Origin: Bacillus sp. FJAT-22090
GTDB lineage: Bacteria; Bacillota; Bacilli; Bacillales_A; Planococcaceae
DNA length: 64,000 bases
Direction: 5' to 3'
NCBI RefSeq assembly: GCF_007676755.1
Contig: NZ_VEBK01000013.1
Coordinates: forward strand, 1 to 64,000
The notes under the pieces were generated by a model that saw nothing but the letters and a program-made list of their open reading frames with translations, was not told where the DNA came from and ran no database searches. Below, in pieces: positions 42,406 to 51,637 of this stretch; the stretch's first letter is position 1; every line of letters starts with the position of its first letter. The position numbers and the translations under genes are program-made.

Positions 42406-43899
42406 TTATTTCTTTCGTTTTGAAAGCATGGCCTCACTCTTTAAAGCCATGATTAGAGAGGCGATCATGAATAACATGACAAAAGAGAATGGCAATGCTG
42501 CGATAATAATAGTGTTTTGTAAAGCGTTTAAGCCCCCAACGGATAGTAAAATAACAGCGATTACAGACAAAGTGATTCCCCAAGCAAGTTTTACTTTATT
42601 AGGTGGTGTTAATGAACCATTTGTCGATAGCATTCCAAGAACAAATGTAGCCGAATCTGCAGAGGTAATGAAAAATGAGGCGATGAGCACTACCGCGAAA
42701 ATAGAAATGATGAACGATAGTGGCATAGAATGGAACATTTCGAATATAGTCAGCTCTGTTGAAGCTTGAGCTAAATCTGCAACTCCTCTTTTTTGTATAT
42801 CAATAGCTGTCGTACCGAATGCTGAGAACCAAATTGCCCCAAGGAATGTTGGTGCCACTAGCACACCGATGATAAATTCTCTAATCGTTCTTCCTTTTGA
42901 TACTCGGGCAATGAACATACTTACAAATGGTGCCCATGAAATCCACCATGCCCAGTAGAATAATGTCCAAGTATTTAGCCAATCCCGATTATTTGCATTC
43001 AAGGGTGATGTACGAAAGCTCATTTGAACAAGATTTGACAAATAACCCCCAAAAGAATCCGTGAATACATCGAAAATAAATAATGTTGGGCCGAGGATGA
43101 TAACAAACCCAAGGAGAGCTAGAGCAAGTACTAAATTTGTATTGGACAAATATTTAATCCCTTTACTTAATCCAGACCATGCTGAGGCAAGAAAAAGAAC
43201 CGTTACAATAGCGATAATAATAATCTGTGGAAAAATTCCGATGGTCACATTGAAGAGATAGTTTAAACCTGCATTAATCTGAATAGCACCAAGACCAAGT
43301 GAAGTAGAGACACCGAATGCAGTTGCAAAAACAGCTAGTACATCGATGAGGATACCTAATGGTCCTTTCATTCTTTCACCGAATATAGGCTTCAATGTTG
43401 AAGATACTAACGCGGGTTCCCCTTTCCGAAATTGGAAGAAAGCGAGTGACAGTGCTACTACTCCATACATAGCCCACACATGAAATCCCCAATGGAAGAA
43501 AGTTTCACGGAAAGCTTCTTTAAAAGCGGCGTCTGTATTAGGTTCTGCCGTAGCGGGATTGATTGCAAAGTGAGAAAGTGGTTCGGCTGCACCGTAAAAA
43601 ACAAGACCAATGCCCATTCCAGCAGAAAATAGCATAGAGATCCATGTAACAGTTGTGAATTGAGGACGATCCGTATCTTTACCTAACCGAACTTTTCCGT
43701 AAGGACTAAATATAAAAAATAAACTTAATGCTAGCATAAACGTCATAAGCAGCAAATAGTACCAACCAAACGCGGATGCAACAAAACTTTTAATGGTGGT
43801 GGTAATTGTCTCAAAACTTTCAGGCATTAATGCCCCATAACCAACGGCCAAAATGATTAAGCCCATAGTGATATAAAATGTTATAGATAGTTTCTTCAT
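42406..43899 (-). CDS. BCCT family betaine/choline/carnitine transporter
   Basis: 497-residue secondary transporter with about 12 membrane helices. It matches the BCCT family (OpuD, BetP and relatives), which import glycine betaine, choline or related trimethylammonium solutes using Na+ or H+. The substrate motif FSAGMGIGLVFYGAAEPLSHF is near residues 91-111, and the tryptophan-rich helix 8 signature WTLFYWAWWISWAPF near 311-325. N- and C-terminal tails are short, unlike osmosensing BetP. Choline or betaine specificity cannot be decided. ATG is preceded by GAGGGGGAAG. Confidence 0.9.
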   Translation of the reverse strand: MKKLSITFYITMGLIILAVGYGALMPESFETITTTIKSFVASAFGWYYLLLMTFMLALSLFFIFSPYGKVRLGKDTDRPQFTTVTWISMLFSAGMGIGLVFYGAAEPLSHFAINPATAEPNTDAAFKEAFRETFFHWGFHVWAMYGVVALSLAFFQFRKGEPALVSSTLKPIFGERMKGPLGILIDVLAVFATAFGVSTSLGLGAIQINAGLNYLFNVTIGIFPQIIIIAIVTVLFLASAWSGLSKGIKYLSNTNLVLALALLGFVIILGPTLFIFDVFTDSFGGYLSNLVQMSFRTSPLNANNRDWLNTWTLFYWAWWISWAPFVSMFIARVSKGRTIREFIIGVLVAPTFLGAIWFSAFGTTAIDIQKRGVADLAQASTELTIFEMFHSMPLSFIISIFAVVLIASFFITSADSATFVLGMLSTNGSLTPPNKVKLAWGITLSVIAVILLSVGGLNALQNTIIIAALPFSFVMLFMIASLIMALKSEAMLSKRKK

Positions 43900-44197
43900 A
43901 CTTCCCCCTCAACGTTCCTATAATTTAAAGTTTTAACTATACTAATAAAATGATGTGAAATCAACTGATTAACAAGGGTTCCGTTTATATATAGTTATTC
44001 CCGAAATTCACAGCTTTAATCCATAGAAGAAAAATATTCAAAATGCACAAAATTCAATACTGAACAGAATAAGCGAAAAAGTAAAATCCATTTGCCTATG
44101 TAAAGGAGGAGTCTGAATAGGTCCCTTTTAATTGATTAAGTAATAGTCCATATTGTGGTTTGCATTCACGCATCATGGCAACACAGAAGAAAAATAA

Positions 44198-44314
44198 AGG
44201 AAGAAACTAAAAGATATCATTGATATCCCAAAAGGAATCTGGGGTTAACTAGCAGGTACTACCTTTGGGCTTCTATTGGGCTTCTATTTACTCATACGTA
44301 CAACAACTCACTGA
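44198..44314 (+). pseudogene. Decayed small membrane protein gene
   Basis: The frame ending at TGA 44312 reads RKKLKDIIDIPKGIWG, then an in-frame TAA at 44246-44248, then LAGTTFGLLLGFYLLIRTTTH, a good membrane helix. A basic amphipathic start followed by a hydrophobic segment suggests a small membrane protein inactivated by a nonsense change. An ATG with a possible site lies upstream, out of frame. Confidence 0.4.
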
Positions 44315-44427
44315 GTAATATATAACACTTTCTTTCCCACCATCTCATTTGATTGAAAGGGAAGGAAAGTGATTAATCGGGATAAAAACACTACACCCAT
44401 AAGTAACTTAGGAAAAACAAAAAGTGA

Positions 44428-44456
44428 ACGTCTTCTTTTAGATGCGTTCTTTTTTT
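44428..44456 (+). terminator. Intrinsic terminator of an unidentified + strand transcript
   Basis: GAACG and CGTTC arms plus TCT/AGA form an imperfect stem followed by seven T. No intact gene precedes it for 500 bases, so it may belong to the decayed gene at 44198 or to an unannotated small RNA. Confidence 0.5.
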
Positions 44457-44543
44457 ATTTGCATGGAACTAAGGTGTTTGTCTAGTTTATCGTCCTATCT
44501 TCTGCATCTACTAGTATAAGAGCAAGAAGGAGGTGATTTAATC

Positions 44544-44912
44544 ATGAACCAAAATCGTCATTCATGTAGTTCATGCGGGCAAATGCCACAGTGGGGGCAA
44601 TCATGCGGTTGTGGGCAACAAATGCCATGGCAGCAACCAGCTGCTCAACCAATAGTATGCCCTCCACAATATCGGATGCGGGATTCATTTTTACCAAGAA
44701 TGCAACCTGTGATTCATCCGATTGTGAATGTAAACAGAGAGCATATCGTCAATGTCCCACAACATTTCTGGACTGAAACAAATCGAAATGTAGTAGTTAA
44801 TCCACCTCAACAAGCTTTTCCGATGCAACAGGGTGGATTCCAACAGCCTTTTGGTCAACAGTTCGGGCAACCATTCGGTCAACAACAACCTTTTCCAGGT
44901 CAACCAAGATAA
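44544..44912 (+). CDS. CotD-like spore coat protein
   Basis: 122-residue small protein with a cysteine-rich N-terminus (CSSCGQMPQWGQSCGCGQQ) and a central segment MQPVIHPIVNVNREHIVNVP followed by HFWTETNRN that resembles the repeated His/Asn-rich core of inner-coat CotD proteins. A C-terminal tail of Gln/Phe/Pro/Gly repeats (QQFGQPFGQQQPFPG) follows. Composition suggests a structural spore coat protein made in the mother cell. The site GAAGGAGGTGATTTAATC before ATG is strong. No clear sigma-K promoter was identified by eye. Confidence 0.6.
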   Translation: MNQNRHSCSSCGQMPQWGQSCGCGQQMPWQQPAAQPIVCPPQYRMRDSFLPRMQPVIHPIVNVNREHIVNVPQHFWTETNRNVVVNPPQQAFPMQQGGFQQPFGQQFGQPFGQQQPFPGQPR

Positions 44913-44939
44913 CTGAAGTAGTATATTTAAACTCTCAGT

Positions 44940-44977
44940 AAGCAAATGCCTTTATTTTAAAGCGCATTTGCTTTTTT
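44940..44977 (+). terminator. Intrinsic terminator after the CotD-like gene
   Basis: 10-bp perfect stem (44940-44949 with 44964-44973) with a 14-base loop and a run of six T. Confidence 0.8.
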
Positions 44978-45056
44978 AGAGTGCTAGAAGAAACCTCGAA
45001 GTATGTGAGGAGTTTAAGAGCATCGTACAAATTAACGAGTATTGATTTTGATTTTT

Positions 45057-45085
45057 TTGACATATTGTAATATTCTATTTATTTT
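45057..45085 (+). promoter_or_regulatory. Promoter of the dpp-ykf operon
   Basis: TTGACA (45057-45062) and TATTTT (45080-45085) with a 17-base spacer, about 70 bases before dppA. The surrounding AT-rich DNA could hold CodY sites, as known for B. subtilis dpp, but the best match that I found has five mismatches to the 15-base consensus. Confidence 0.6.
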
Positions 45086-45153
45086 GATAAAGTATTAATT
45101 ACTCAACCTTGGAAACGTTTTATCAATAAGAAAAAGATATGGGGGATGATATC

Positions 45154-45978
45154 ATGAAGCTTTTTGTTTCGGTAGATATGGAAGGGATTACAGGTTTATC
45201 AGACCATACGTTTGTAGAGTCCAATAAACATAATTATGAACGAGCACGACGTATAATGACTCAAGAAGCAAACGCCATAGTAGAAGGAGCATTATCTAAA
45301 GGAATAAAAGAAGTTCTAGTAAATGATAGTCACTCGAAGATGAATAATATTTTAATAGAGGAATTACATCCTGAAGCATCGTTGATAACAGGAGATGCGA
45401 AACCGTATTCAATGGTACAGTCTTTGGATGAGACGTACATGGGGGCAGTGTTTGCAGGTTATCATTCAAGGGCAGGACAACCAGGGGTAATGAGTCATTC
45501 GATGATTTTCGGAGTAAGAAATATGTATATTAACGAAGTAGAGATTGGTGAGCTAGGATTAAATGCATATGTAGCAGGTCATTTTGGTGTTCCGGTTATT
45601 ATGGTTGCAGGGGATGACGGGGCATGCAGGGAAGCAGAGGAACTTATCCCAGGGGTTATCACTGCAGTTGTGAAAGAATCTATCTCTCGATCCGCTGTTA
45701 AAACTTTGCATCCACAAAAAGCACATGCATTGTTAAGGGAAAAAGTTGCGGAAGCAATTGATAAAAGAGATGAAGTGAAACCACTCACACCTCCTCAGAA
45801 CCCTACTTTACGGATTGAGTTTGTAAATTATGGGCAAGCAGAATGGGCGGCTCTTATGCCAGGTTGTGAAATCATTGAAGGTACAACAATAGTGAAATTT
45901 GAGGCAAAAGATATATTGGAAGCGTATCGTGCGATGCTTGTAATGGTAGAGCTAGCAATGCAAACGAAATTTTGTTAA
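45154..45978 (+). CDS. dppA: D-aminopeptidase DppA (M55)
   Basis: 274-residue zinc D-aminopeptidase, the same length as B. subtilis DppA, which releases N-terminal D-amino acids such as D-Ala from peptides. Its metal and catalytic residues match by position: Asp8 and Glu10 (VDMEG), His60 (NDSH), His104 (AGYH), His115 (VMSHSM) and Glu133 (IGELG). It acts in the cytosol as a decamer in the known homologue. I chose ATG at 45154, which follows GGGGGATGAT; the ATG 15 bases upstream lies within the site. It heads the operon, fitting a role in using cell-wall-derived D-peptides. Confidence 0.94.
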   Translation: MKLFVSVDMEGITGLSDHTFVESNKHNYERARRIMTQEANAIVEGALSKGIKEVLVNDSHSKMNNILIEELHPEASLITGDAKPYSMVQSLDETYMGAVFAGYHSRAGQPGVMSHSMIFGVRNMYINEVEIGELGLNAYVAGHFGVPVIMVAGDDGACREAEELIPGVITAVVKESISRSAVKTLHPQKAHALLREKVAEAIDKRDEVKPLTPPQNPTLRIEFVNYGQAEWAALMPGCEIIEGTTIVKFEAKDILEAYRAMLVMVELAMQTKFC

Positions 45979-45993
45979 GAGGAGAGTTTGCTT

Positions 45994-46929
45994 ATGACGA
46001 AGTACATTATTAAACGTTTTTTTATGATGATTGCAACGATTCTTATCATTGCTACTTTAACTTTCGTATTAATGCACTCTATTCCGGGTTCTCCGTTCGA
46101 TGAAGAACGAACGTCTAACCCTACTATTCAAGCAAACTTAGAAAAGTTTTATAAATTAGATGAACCGATGCATATTCAATATTTATACTACTTAAAGTCC
46201 ATTGTTACCTTTGACTTTGGACCTTCTATAAAAAAACCGAACGAATCTGTAAATGAGTTGCTGGCAAGAGGTTTCCCTATCTCGTTTGAACTTGGAATGC
46301 TGACGATATTAGTCGCATTATTGTCTGGTGTTATTTTAGGAACTCTTGCTGCACTGCGGCATAACGGTATTATAGATTACTTGGCTATGACCTTTGCGGT
46401 TATTGGTATATCAGTACCGAACTTCGTGTTAGCAACCTTGCTTATCCAACAGATTGCGGTCACTTGGGAGTTACTACCGGCTGCTACATGGAGCAGCCCT
46501 TTACATATGATATTGCCTATACTAGCACTTGCAACTGGGCCAACCGCGATAATTGCACGACTAACGAGATCCAGTATGCTAGAAGTTCTAACACAAGATT
46601 ATATAAAAATGGCTCGTGCTAAAGGACTTTCCCCCTTTAGAATTGTTTTCCGACACGCATTAAGAAATGCATTAATGCCAGTTGTAACAATCATGGGAAC
46701 GATGCTCGCCGGTATCTTAACAGGTACTTTTGTAATTGAACGGATATTTGCAATTCCTGGCATGGGAAAATATTTTGTGGAAAGTATAAATAATCGTGAT
46801 TATCCAGTAATTATGGGATCGACAGTCTTTTATAGTGCATTCCTAGTGTTCATGTTATTTTTAGTGGATATTGTCTATGGATTCCTTGATCCGCGCATAA
46901 AATTACATCGTAAGGAGGGGGATGCATAA
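45994..46929 (+). CDS. dppB: Dipeptide ABC transporter permease DppB
   Basis: 311-residue inner-membrane permease of the peptide/nickel ABC importer family, with about six helices. The N-terminal signature YIIKRFFMMIATILI, the periplasmic HSIPGSPFDEER loop and the ATP-binding-protein contact loop (EAA motif, YIKMARAKGLSPFRIVFRHALRNA, cited by its start YIKMARAKG near 205) are clear. ATG at 45994 after AAGAGGAGA; TTG at 45988 is too close to the site. The stop TAA overlaps the ATG of dppC. Confidence 0.93.
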   Translation: MTKYIIKRFFMMIATILIIATLTFVLMHSIPGSPFDEERTSNPTIQANLEKFYKLDEPMHIQYLYYLKSIVTFDFGPSIKKPNESVNELLARGFPISFELGMLTILVALLSGVILGTLAALRHNGIIDYLAMTFAVIGISVPNFVLATLLIQQIAVTWELLPAATWSSPLHMILPILALATGPTAIIARLTRSSMLEVLTQDYIKMARAKGLSPFRIVFRHALRNALMPVVTIMGTMLAGILTGTFVIERIFAIPGMGKYFVESINNRDYPVIMGSTVFYSAFLVFMLFLVDIVYGFLDPRIKLHRKEGDA

Positions 46930-47876
46930 TGGTGAAGTCACAAATTATATCGACCCCGCCTAATGTGCCAGATGAATGGTTTAAACCCAAATCGAAAGAG
47001 CTGGGTAAAGCAGAATCTGTTGTAAGACCTTCTTTATCTTATTGGAAAGATGCTTGGCGAAGACTACGAAAAAACAAACTTGCGATGGTAGGACTAATTT
47101 TTCTTATCTTATTGGCACTTTTAGCTATTTTTGGACCAGTATTTTCTCCATATTCGGTAACAGGTACAGATTATCCAAACCAAAACAAAGCACCTTCTTT
47201 AGCTCATTGGTTTGGTACCGATGAAGCCGGAAGAGATGTATTTACAAGAACCTGGTACGGAGCACGGATTTCTTTATTTGTTGGGGTAATGGCTGCTTTG
47301 ATAGATTTTTTTATCGGTGTTATTTACGGCGGTATTAGTGGATATAAAGGCGGACGTGCGGACGCAGTGATGATGCGCATCATTGAAGTGCTATACGGTT
47401 TACCACATTTACTAGTCGTTATTTTGCTGATGGTTGTTATGGGACCAAGCCTAACCACTATCATTGTGGCATTGACTGTAACTGGATGGGTTGGGATGGC
47501 TCGGATTGTCCGGGGGCAAGTACTCCAAATTAAAAACTATGAGTTTGTGACAGCTTCCAAATCGTTCGGAGCAAAAACCCCGAGAATTATAAGGAAAAAT
47601 TTGCTTCCGAATACGATGGGACCTATTATTGTCCAAATGACACTCACTGTACCAAGTGCAATTTTTGCTGAAGCCTTTCTTAGCTTTTTAGGTCTGGGAA
47701 TTCAAGCTCCTTATGCAAGCTGGGGAGTTATGGCAAGTGATGCATTACCGGTTATTTTATCCGGTCACTGGTGGCGATTATTCTTCCCTGCCTTCTTTAT
47801 ATCTTTGACAATGTTTGCCTTTAATGTACTAGGGGATGGTTTACAGGATGCCCTCGATCCGAAGCTTAGGAGGTGA
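46929..47876 (+). CDS. dppC: Dipeptide ABC transporter permease DppC
   Basis: 315-residue second permease of the importer, pairing with DppB. The N-terminal cytosolic region carries the OppC signature (SYWKDAWRRLRKNKLAMVGL), then FGTDEAGRDVFTR near 97-109, and the EAA-type loop YEFVTASKSFGAKTPRI near 203-219. About six helices. It starts with a one-base overlap with dppB (TAATG). Confidence 0.93.
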   Translation: MVKSQIISTPPNVPDEWFKPKSKELGKAESVVRPSLSYWKDAWRRLRKNKLAMVGLIFLILLALLAIFGPVFSPYSVTGTDYPNQNKAPSLAHWFGTDEAGRDVFTRTWYGARISLFVGVMAALIDFFIGVIYGGISGYKGGRADAVMMRIIEVLYGLPHLLVVILLMVVMGPSLTTIIVALTVTGWVGMARIVRGQVLQIKNYEFVTASKSFGAKTPRIIRKNLLPNTMGPIIVQMTLTVPSAIFAEAFLSFLGLGIQAPYASWGVMASDALPVILSGHWWRLFFPAFFISLTMFAFNVLGDGLQDALDPKLRR

Positions 47877-47882
47877 GAATAG

Positions 47883-48932
47883 ATGATAAGGCAGAAGAAA
47901 AGAGAAAAGAAAATAATATCCAAGGAAAAAGTGTTGCAAGTGAACAATTTACAAGTATCTTTTCGAACATACGGTGGAGAAGTAGAAGCTGTCCGAGGGG
48001 TTGACTTTCATCTATACAAAGGTGAAACACTTGCAATAGTAGGGGAATCAGGCTGCGGTAAAAGTGTCACGTCTAACGCAGTAATGGGGCTGATACCTCA
48101 GCCACCAGGAATTATTAAGAATGGAGAAATCCTTTTTAAAGGCAGCAATTTAGCTACGATGTCTAGCGTCCAACTGCGCAAAATACAAGGTGTCGATATT
48201 TCGATGATCTTTCAAGATCCCATGACTGCTTTAAATCCTACTCTGACGATAGGGGAGCAGCTAACAGAAGGGCTTCGCACACATAAAAAAATAGGGAAAC
48301 AAGAAGCGAAAAAGAAGGCAATTGAAATGTTGACTCTCGTAGGGATTCCCAATCCAGAAGAGCGATTAAAACAATTTCCTCATCAGTTTTCAGGTGGCAT
48401 GCGACAACGTATTGTCATAGCGATCGCTCTCATCTGTGAGCCAGAAATTTTGATAGCTGATGAGCCTACAACAGCCTTAGATGTAACGATTCAAGCACAG
48501 GTTCTAGAATTGTTTGAAGAAATTCAACGGAAAAGAGAAATATCCATTATTTTAATCACTCATGATCTTGGTGTAGTTGCGAAGATAGCTGACCGAATTG
48601 CAGTTATGTATGCGGGTAAAATTGTAGAAATAGGAGACAAAAGAGAAATTTTTTATACTCCAGAGCATCCATATACAAAAGGACTATTAAACTCCGTACC
48701 TCGCCTTGATTTAATAGAAGAAGAGTTAGAACCAATCGAGGGAACACCGCCAGATTTATTTTCTCCACCGAAAGGGTGCCCATTTACTGCTCGCTGTGAT
48801 TATGCGATGGAAGTCTGTGAGCATGTTTACCCATTTACTACTAAGTTATCCGAAGCCCATGTTGTAGATTGTTGGCTTCAGGATGAAAGAGCAAAAGGTT
48901 TAACAGAGCAGAGTAAAAATAAGATTGGATGA
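47883..48932 (+). CDS. dppD: Dipeptide ABC transporter ATP-binding protein DppD
   Basis: 349-residue ATPase of the peptide importer. Walker A is GESGCGKS (about 57-64), the ABC signature FSGGMRQRI (about 167-175), Walker B ILIADEPT (about 190-197) and the H-loop histidine in ITHDLG. The C-terminal oligopeptide-transporter extension has the CPFTARCDYAMEVC cluster that binds Fe-S or zinc in some homologues. A basic N-terminal extension of about 18 residues (RQKKREKKIISKEK) precedes the usual start, but the GGAGGTGA site supports ATG 47883. Confidence 0.93.
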   Translation: MIRQKKREKKIISKEKVLQVNNLQVSFRTYGGEVEAVRGVDFHLYKGETLAIVGESGCGKSVTSNAVMGLIPQPPGIIKNGEILFKGSNLATMSSVQLRKIQGVDISMIFQDPMTALNPTLTIGEQLTEGLRTHKKIGKQEAKKKAIEMLTLVGIPNPEERLKQFPHQFSGGMRQRIVIAIALICEPEILIADEPTTALDVTIQAQVLELFEEIQRKREISIILITHDLGVVAKIADRIAVMYAGKIVEIGDKREIFYTPEHPYTKGLLNSVPRLDLIEEELEPIEGTPPDLFSPPKGCPFTARCDYAMEVCEHVYPFTTKLSEAHVVDCWLQDERAKGLTEQSKNKIG

Positions 48933-48978
48933 GCGCATGAAAGTGCATTCACATATACAATACAAAGGGGGAATTGGG

Positions 48979-50634
48979 ATGAAGAGATGGTTGTCATTGT
49001 TTGTAGTAGCATTATTTGTGCTAGTGTTAAGTGCTTGTACGGCTACTAAAGACGCGGGGAAAACAACGAACACAGAAAAAGAGGGAGACAAAGAGGAAGC
49101 ACAAACAGACACTGAAACAGAGTCAACTGAAAAGGTACTCTATTTAAACAACGGAACTGAACCAACCTCATTTGATCCGTCTGTTGGATTTGATGCAGTA
49201 TCTTGGAATTCTTTAAATAACTTAATGGAGGGTCTTGTTAGACTTTCAAAAGATCATATAGCAGAACCAGCTACGGCGGAGAAAGTGGATGTATCGGAAG
49301 ATGGGCTAACGTATACATTTACCATTCGTGATAACGCAAAATGGTCTAATGGCGACCCTGTTTTAGCAAGTGACTTTGTATTTGGTTGGCTTCATATGCT
49401 CAACCCAGAAACTGCATCTCCTGCTTCGTTTCTTGCATACTTCATCGAAGGAGCAGAAGGCTACAATAGTGGAACAGGAGAAGCCGATGCAGTCGCAATT
49501 AAAGCTTTAGAAGATAAGGTGTTCGAGGTAAAGCTAAACACCCCAACAGAAGCATTTCTAAATATTATTACTAACCCGAGTTTCTTTCCAGTAAATGAAA
49601 AAGTAGCAACAGAGAATCCTAAATGGTTTACAGAAGCGGACTCCTTCGTAGGAAATGGTCCGTTTAAACTAGCAGCGTGGGAACATGATGTAAGTTTCAC
49701 GTTTGAGAAAAACGAAAATTACTGGGATGCGGATGCTGTTAAGCTTGATAAAGTAGAGTGGGCGATGATCAACGACTCTAATACAGAATACCAAATGTAT
49801 CAAACAGGTGAACTAGATACATCAGGAGTACCTTCAGAACTTGCTGAAGGATTAATGAATGACCCAGAACTAAAAAATGAAGATCAAGCAGGTCTGTATT
49901 TCTATCGTTTCAATGTCTCCATGGAGCCATTTACAAACAAAAAGATTCGTCAAGCATTTGCTTATGCAGTTAATCAACAAGAAATGGTCGATTATGTTAC
50001 AAAAAATGGAGAAAAGCCAGCGGAAGGATTTATTCCGTACGGATTTATTGGACCAGATGGTAAAGAATTTAGAGAAACTGCAGGGAAGCTAGTTGGATTT
50101 GACGCAGATAAAGCAAAAGCTTTGTTAGCAGAAGGTATGGCTGAAGAAGGATACGATAAACTGCCAGAAGTAGCCTTGACTTATTCTACAAGCGACTCAC
50201 ATAAGAAAATTGCTGAAGCGCTTCAAAGTAAATTTAAAGATGTTCTTGGGGTAGATGTGACGCTTCAAAACGTAGAAGCAAGTGTATTCGCATCGGAGCA
50301 AAAAGAATTTAAGTATCAACTATCCCGTTCTTCTTTCTTATTTGACTATGCTGATCCAGTGAATGCGTTGGAGAGCTTTATTACAGGTTCCTCGATGAAC
50401 CGTACAACATGGTCAAATGCAGAATTTGATAAGCTGATCGCAGATATTAAAAACGAGACAGACGAATCGAAACGTTGGGCAATGTTAATAGAAGCGGATG
50501 CATTATTAATGGAGGAAATGCCGATCTTCCCTCTTTATTACTATAACCAAGTGACACTTGAAAAGCCGTCGGTATCAGGAATCCTTAGACATCCAGTAGG
50601 ATACATGGACTTAAAATGGGCTGACAAAAATTAA
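48979..50634 (+). CDS. dppE: Dipeptide-binding lipoprotein DppE
   Basis: 551-residue solute-binding protein (family 5, OppA-like) of the importer. A signal peptide ends in the lipobox VLSAC with lipidated Cys20. A Thr/Glu/Lys-rich linker follows, and then the mature domain opens with LYLNNGTEPTSFDPSVG (about 54-70). In B. subtilis the homologue binds dipeptides and murein tripeptide. ATG 48979 follows AAAGGGGG; an upstream in-frame TTG would add 18 residues before the signal peptide and is rejected. Confidence 0.93.
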   Translation: MKRWLSLFVVALFVLVLSACTATKDAGKTTNTEKEGDKEEAQTDTETESTEKVLYLNNGTEPTSFDPSVGFDAVSWNSLNNLMEGLVRLSKDHIAEPATAEKVDVSEDGLTYTFTIRDNAKWSNGDPVLASDFVFGWLHMLNPETASPASFLAYFIEGAEGYNSGTGEADAVAIKALEDKVFEVKLNTPTEAFLNIITNPSFFPVNEKVATENPKWFTEADSFVGNGPFKLAAWEHDVSFTFEKNENYWDADAVKLDKVEWAMINDSNTEYQMYQTGELDTSGVPSELAEGLMNDPELKNEDQAGLYFYRFNVSMEPFTNKKIRQAFAYAVNQQEMVDYVTKNGEKPAEGFIPYGFIGPDGKEFRETAGKLVGFDADKAKALLAEGMAEEGYDKLPEVALTYSTSDSHKKIAEALQSKFKDVLGVDVTLQNVEASVFASEQKEFKYQLSRSSFLFDYADPVNALESFITGSSMNRTTWSNAEFDKLIADIKNETDESKRWAMLIEADALLMEEMPIFPLYYYNQVTLEKPSVSGILRHPVGYMDLKWADKN

Positions 50635-50646
50635 TAAACAAAAGTA

Positions 50647-50669
50647 GCGGTACCTTTTTAAGGTGCCGC
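50647..50669 (+). other. Hairpin between dppE and ykfA
   Basis: GCGGTACC (50647-50654) pairs with GGTGCCGC (50662-50669) with one wobble, but only a weak T tract follows. It may stabilise the upstream binding-protein mRNA or reduce read-through into ykfA, giving more DppE than the downstream enzymes. This role is inference. Confidence 0.5.
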
Positions 50670-50699
50670 CCCTTTGTCTAAGAAAAGGAGGAATATATA

Positions 50700-51623
50700 A
50701 TGAAAGTTCGTCCAAAACGTTTACAAAAAGGTGACACAATTGGAATTATTGCTCCATCCAGCCCACCAAACCTCGATCAGTTAAAACGTTCTTTTACATT
50801 TCTAGAGGAACTGGGTTTGTCTTATAAAATGGGACGAAGCGTAGAAAACGTCTACGGCTATTTAGCTGGTACAGATGAAGAGCGTTTAGAAGACTTACAT
50901 GAAATGTTTGCTGACCCGAGCATTGCAGGTATTATTTGTGCGGGTGGGGGATACGGTTCCGCTAGATACGCGGATAAAATCGATTATCAATTAATGCATG
51001 AATATCCAAAAATCTTTTGGGGTTACTCAGATATCACTTTTTTACATACAAGTATGAATGTATACTCCGATATCGTTACTTTCCACGGTCCTATGTTAGC
51101 TTCCGATGTTGGGAAAGATACATTTTCCGATTTGTCGAAGAAAATGTTCCAACAGTTATTTGAACCGATGGAACTTCACTACACAGAAGAAATATCACCT
51201 CTGGAAAGACTTTCAGCGGGAGTGGCTAGGGGTGAACTAACAGGTGGAAACTTATCCCTTCTTGCAAGTGGGATTGGGACAAAATTTGAAGTGGATACTA
51301 AAGGGAAACTATTATTAATAGAAGATATTGGGGAAGAACCATACCGAATAGACGGATTGCTTAACCAACTGCGACAGTCAGGGAAGCTAGAGGAAGCTGC
51401 TGGTTTTGTAATTGGAGATTTTAAAGATGCAGAGCCGAAAAAACGTCAAGTCTCCCTGTCCCTTGATGAGGTATTAGACCATTACTTAGGGCATCTCGGA
51501 AAGCCGGCAGTCAAAGGGTTTAAAATAGGACATTGCGAACCACATTTTGCCGTTCCACTAGGCGTGCTTGCTGAGTTGGATGCGGATAACTTGTCACTTG
51601 CTATTTTGCCAGGAGTGGAATAA
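50700..51623 (+). CDS. ykfA: LD-carboxypeptidase YkfA (S66, LdcA-like)
   Basis: 307-residue serine peptidase of family S66 that cleaves the L,D bond before the terminal D-Ala of murein tetrapeptides. The nucleophile is in CAGGGYGSARY (about 81-91). FWGYSDITFLHT and the Glu and His of the triad (GNLSL and GHCEPHFAVPLG regions) are present. Length fits LdcA. ATG after AAAGGAGG, 66 bases after dppE. Confidence 0.9.
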   Translation: MKVRPKRLQKGDTIGIIAPSSPPNLDQLKRSFTFLEELGLSYKMGRSVENVYGYLAGTDEERLEDLHEMFADPSIAGIICAGGGYGSARYADKIDYQLMHEYPKIFWGYSDITFLHTSMNVYSDIVTFHGPMLASDVGKDTFSDLSKKMFQQLFEPMELHYTEEISPLERLSAGVARGELTGGNLSLLASGIGTKFEVDTKGKLLLIEDIGEEPYRIDGLLNQLRQSGKLEEAAGFVIGDFKDAEPKKRQVSLSLDEVLDHYLGHLGKPAVKGFKIGHCEPHFAVPLGVLAELDADNLSLAILPGVE

Positions 51624-51637
51624 AGGAGGCAAACGTA

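Larger units (their letters stand above)
43900..44543. other. Intergenic stretch with a decayed small gene and a terminator
   Basis: No intact gene. A decayed membrane-protein frame is at 44198-44314 and a terminator at 44428-44456, both listed separately. A tandem duplication of GGGCTTCTATT occurs around 44268-44290. The rest shows nothing that I can name. Confidence 0.5.

Noticed and set aside
45070..45084. Possible CodY box in the dpp promoter
   Set aside because: The best 15-base match has five mismatches to the consensus, too many to annotate in AT-rich DNA, although CodY control of dpp is known in B. subtilis.
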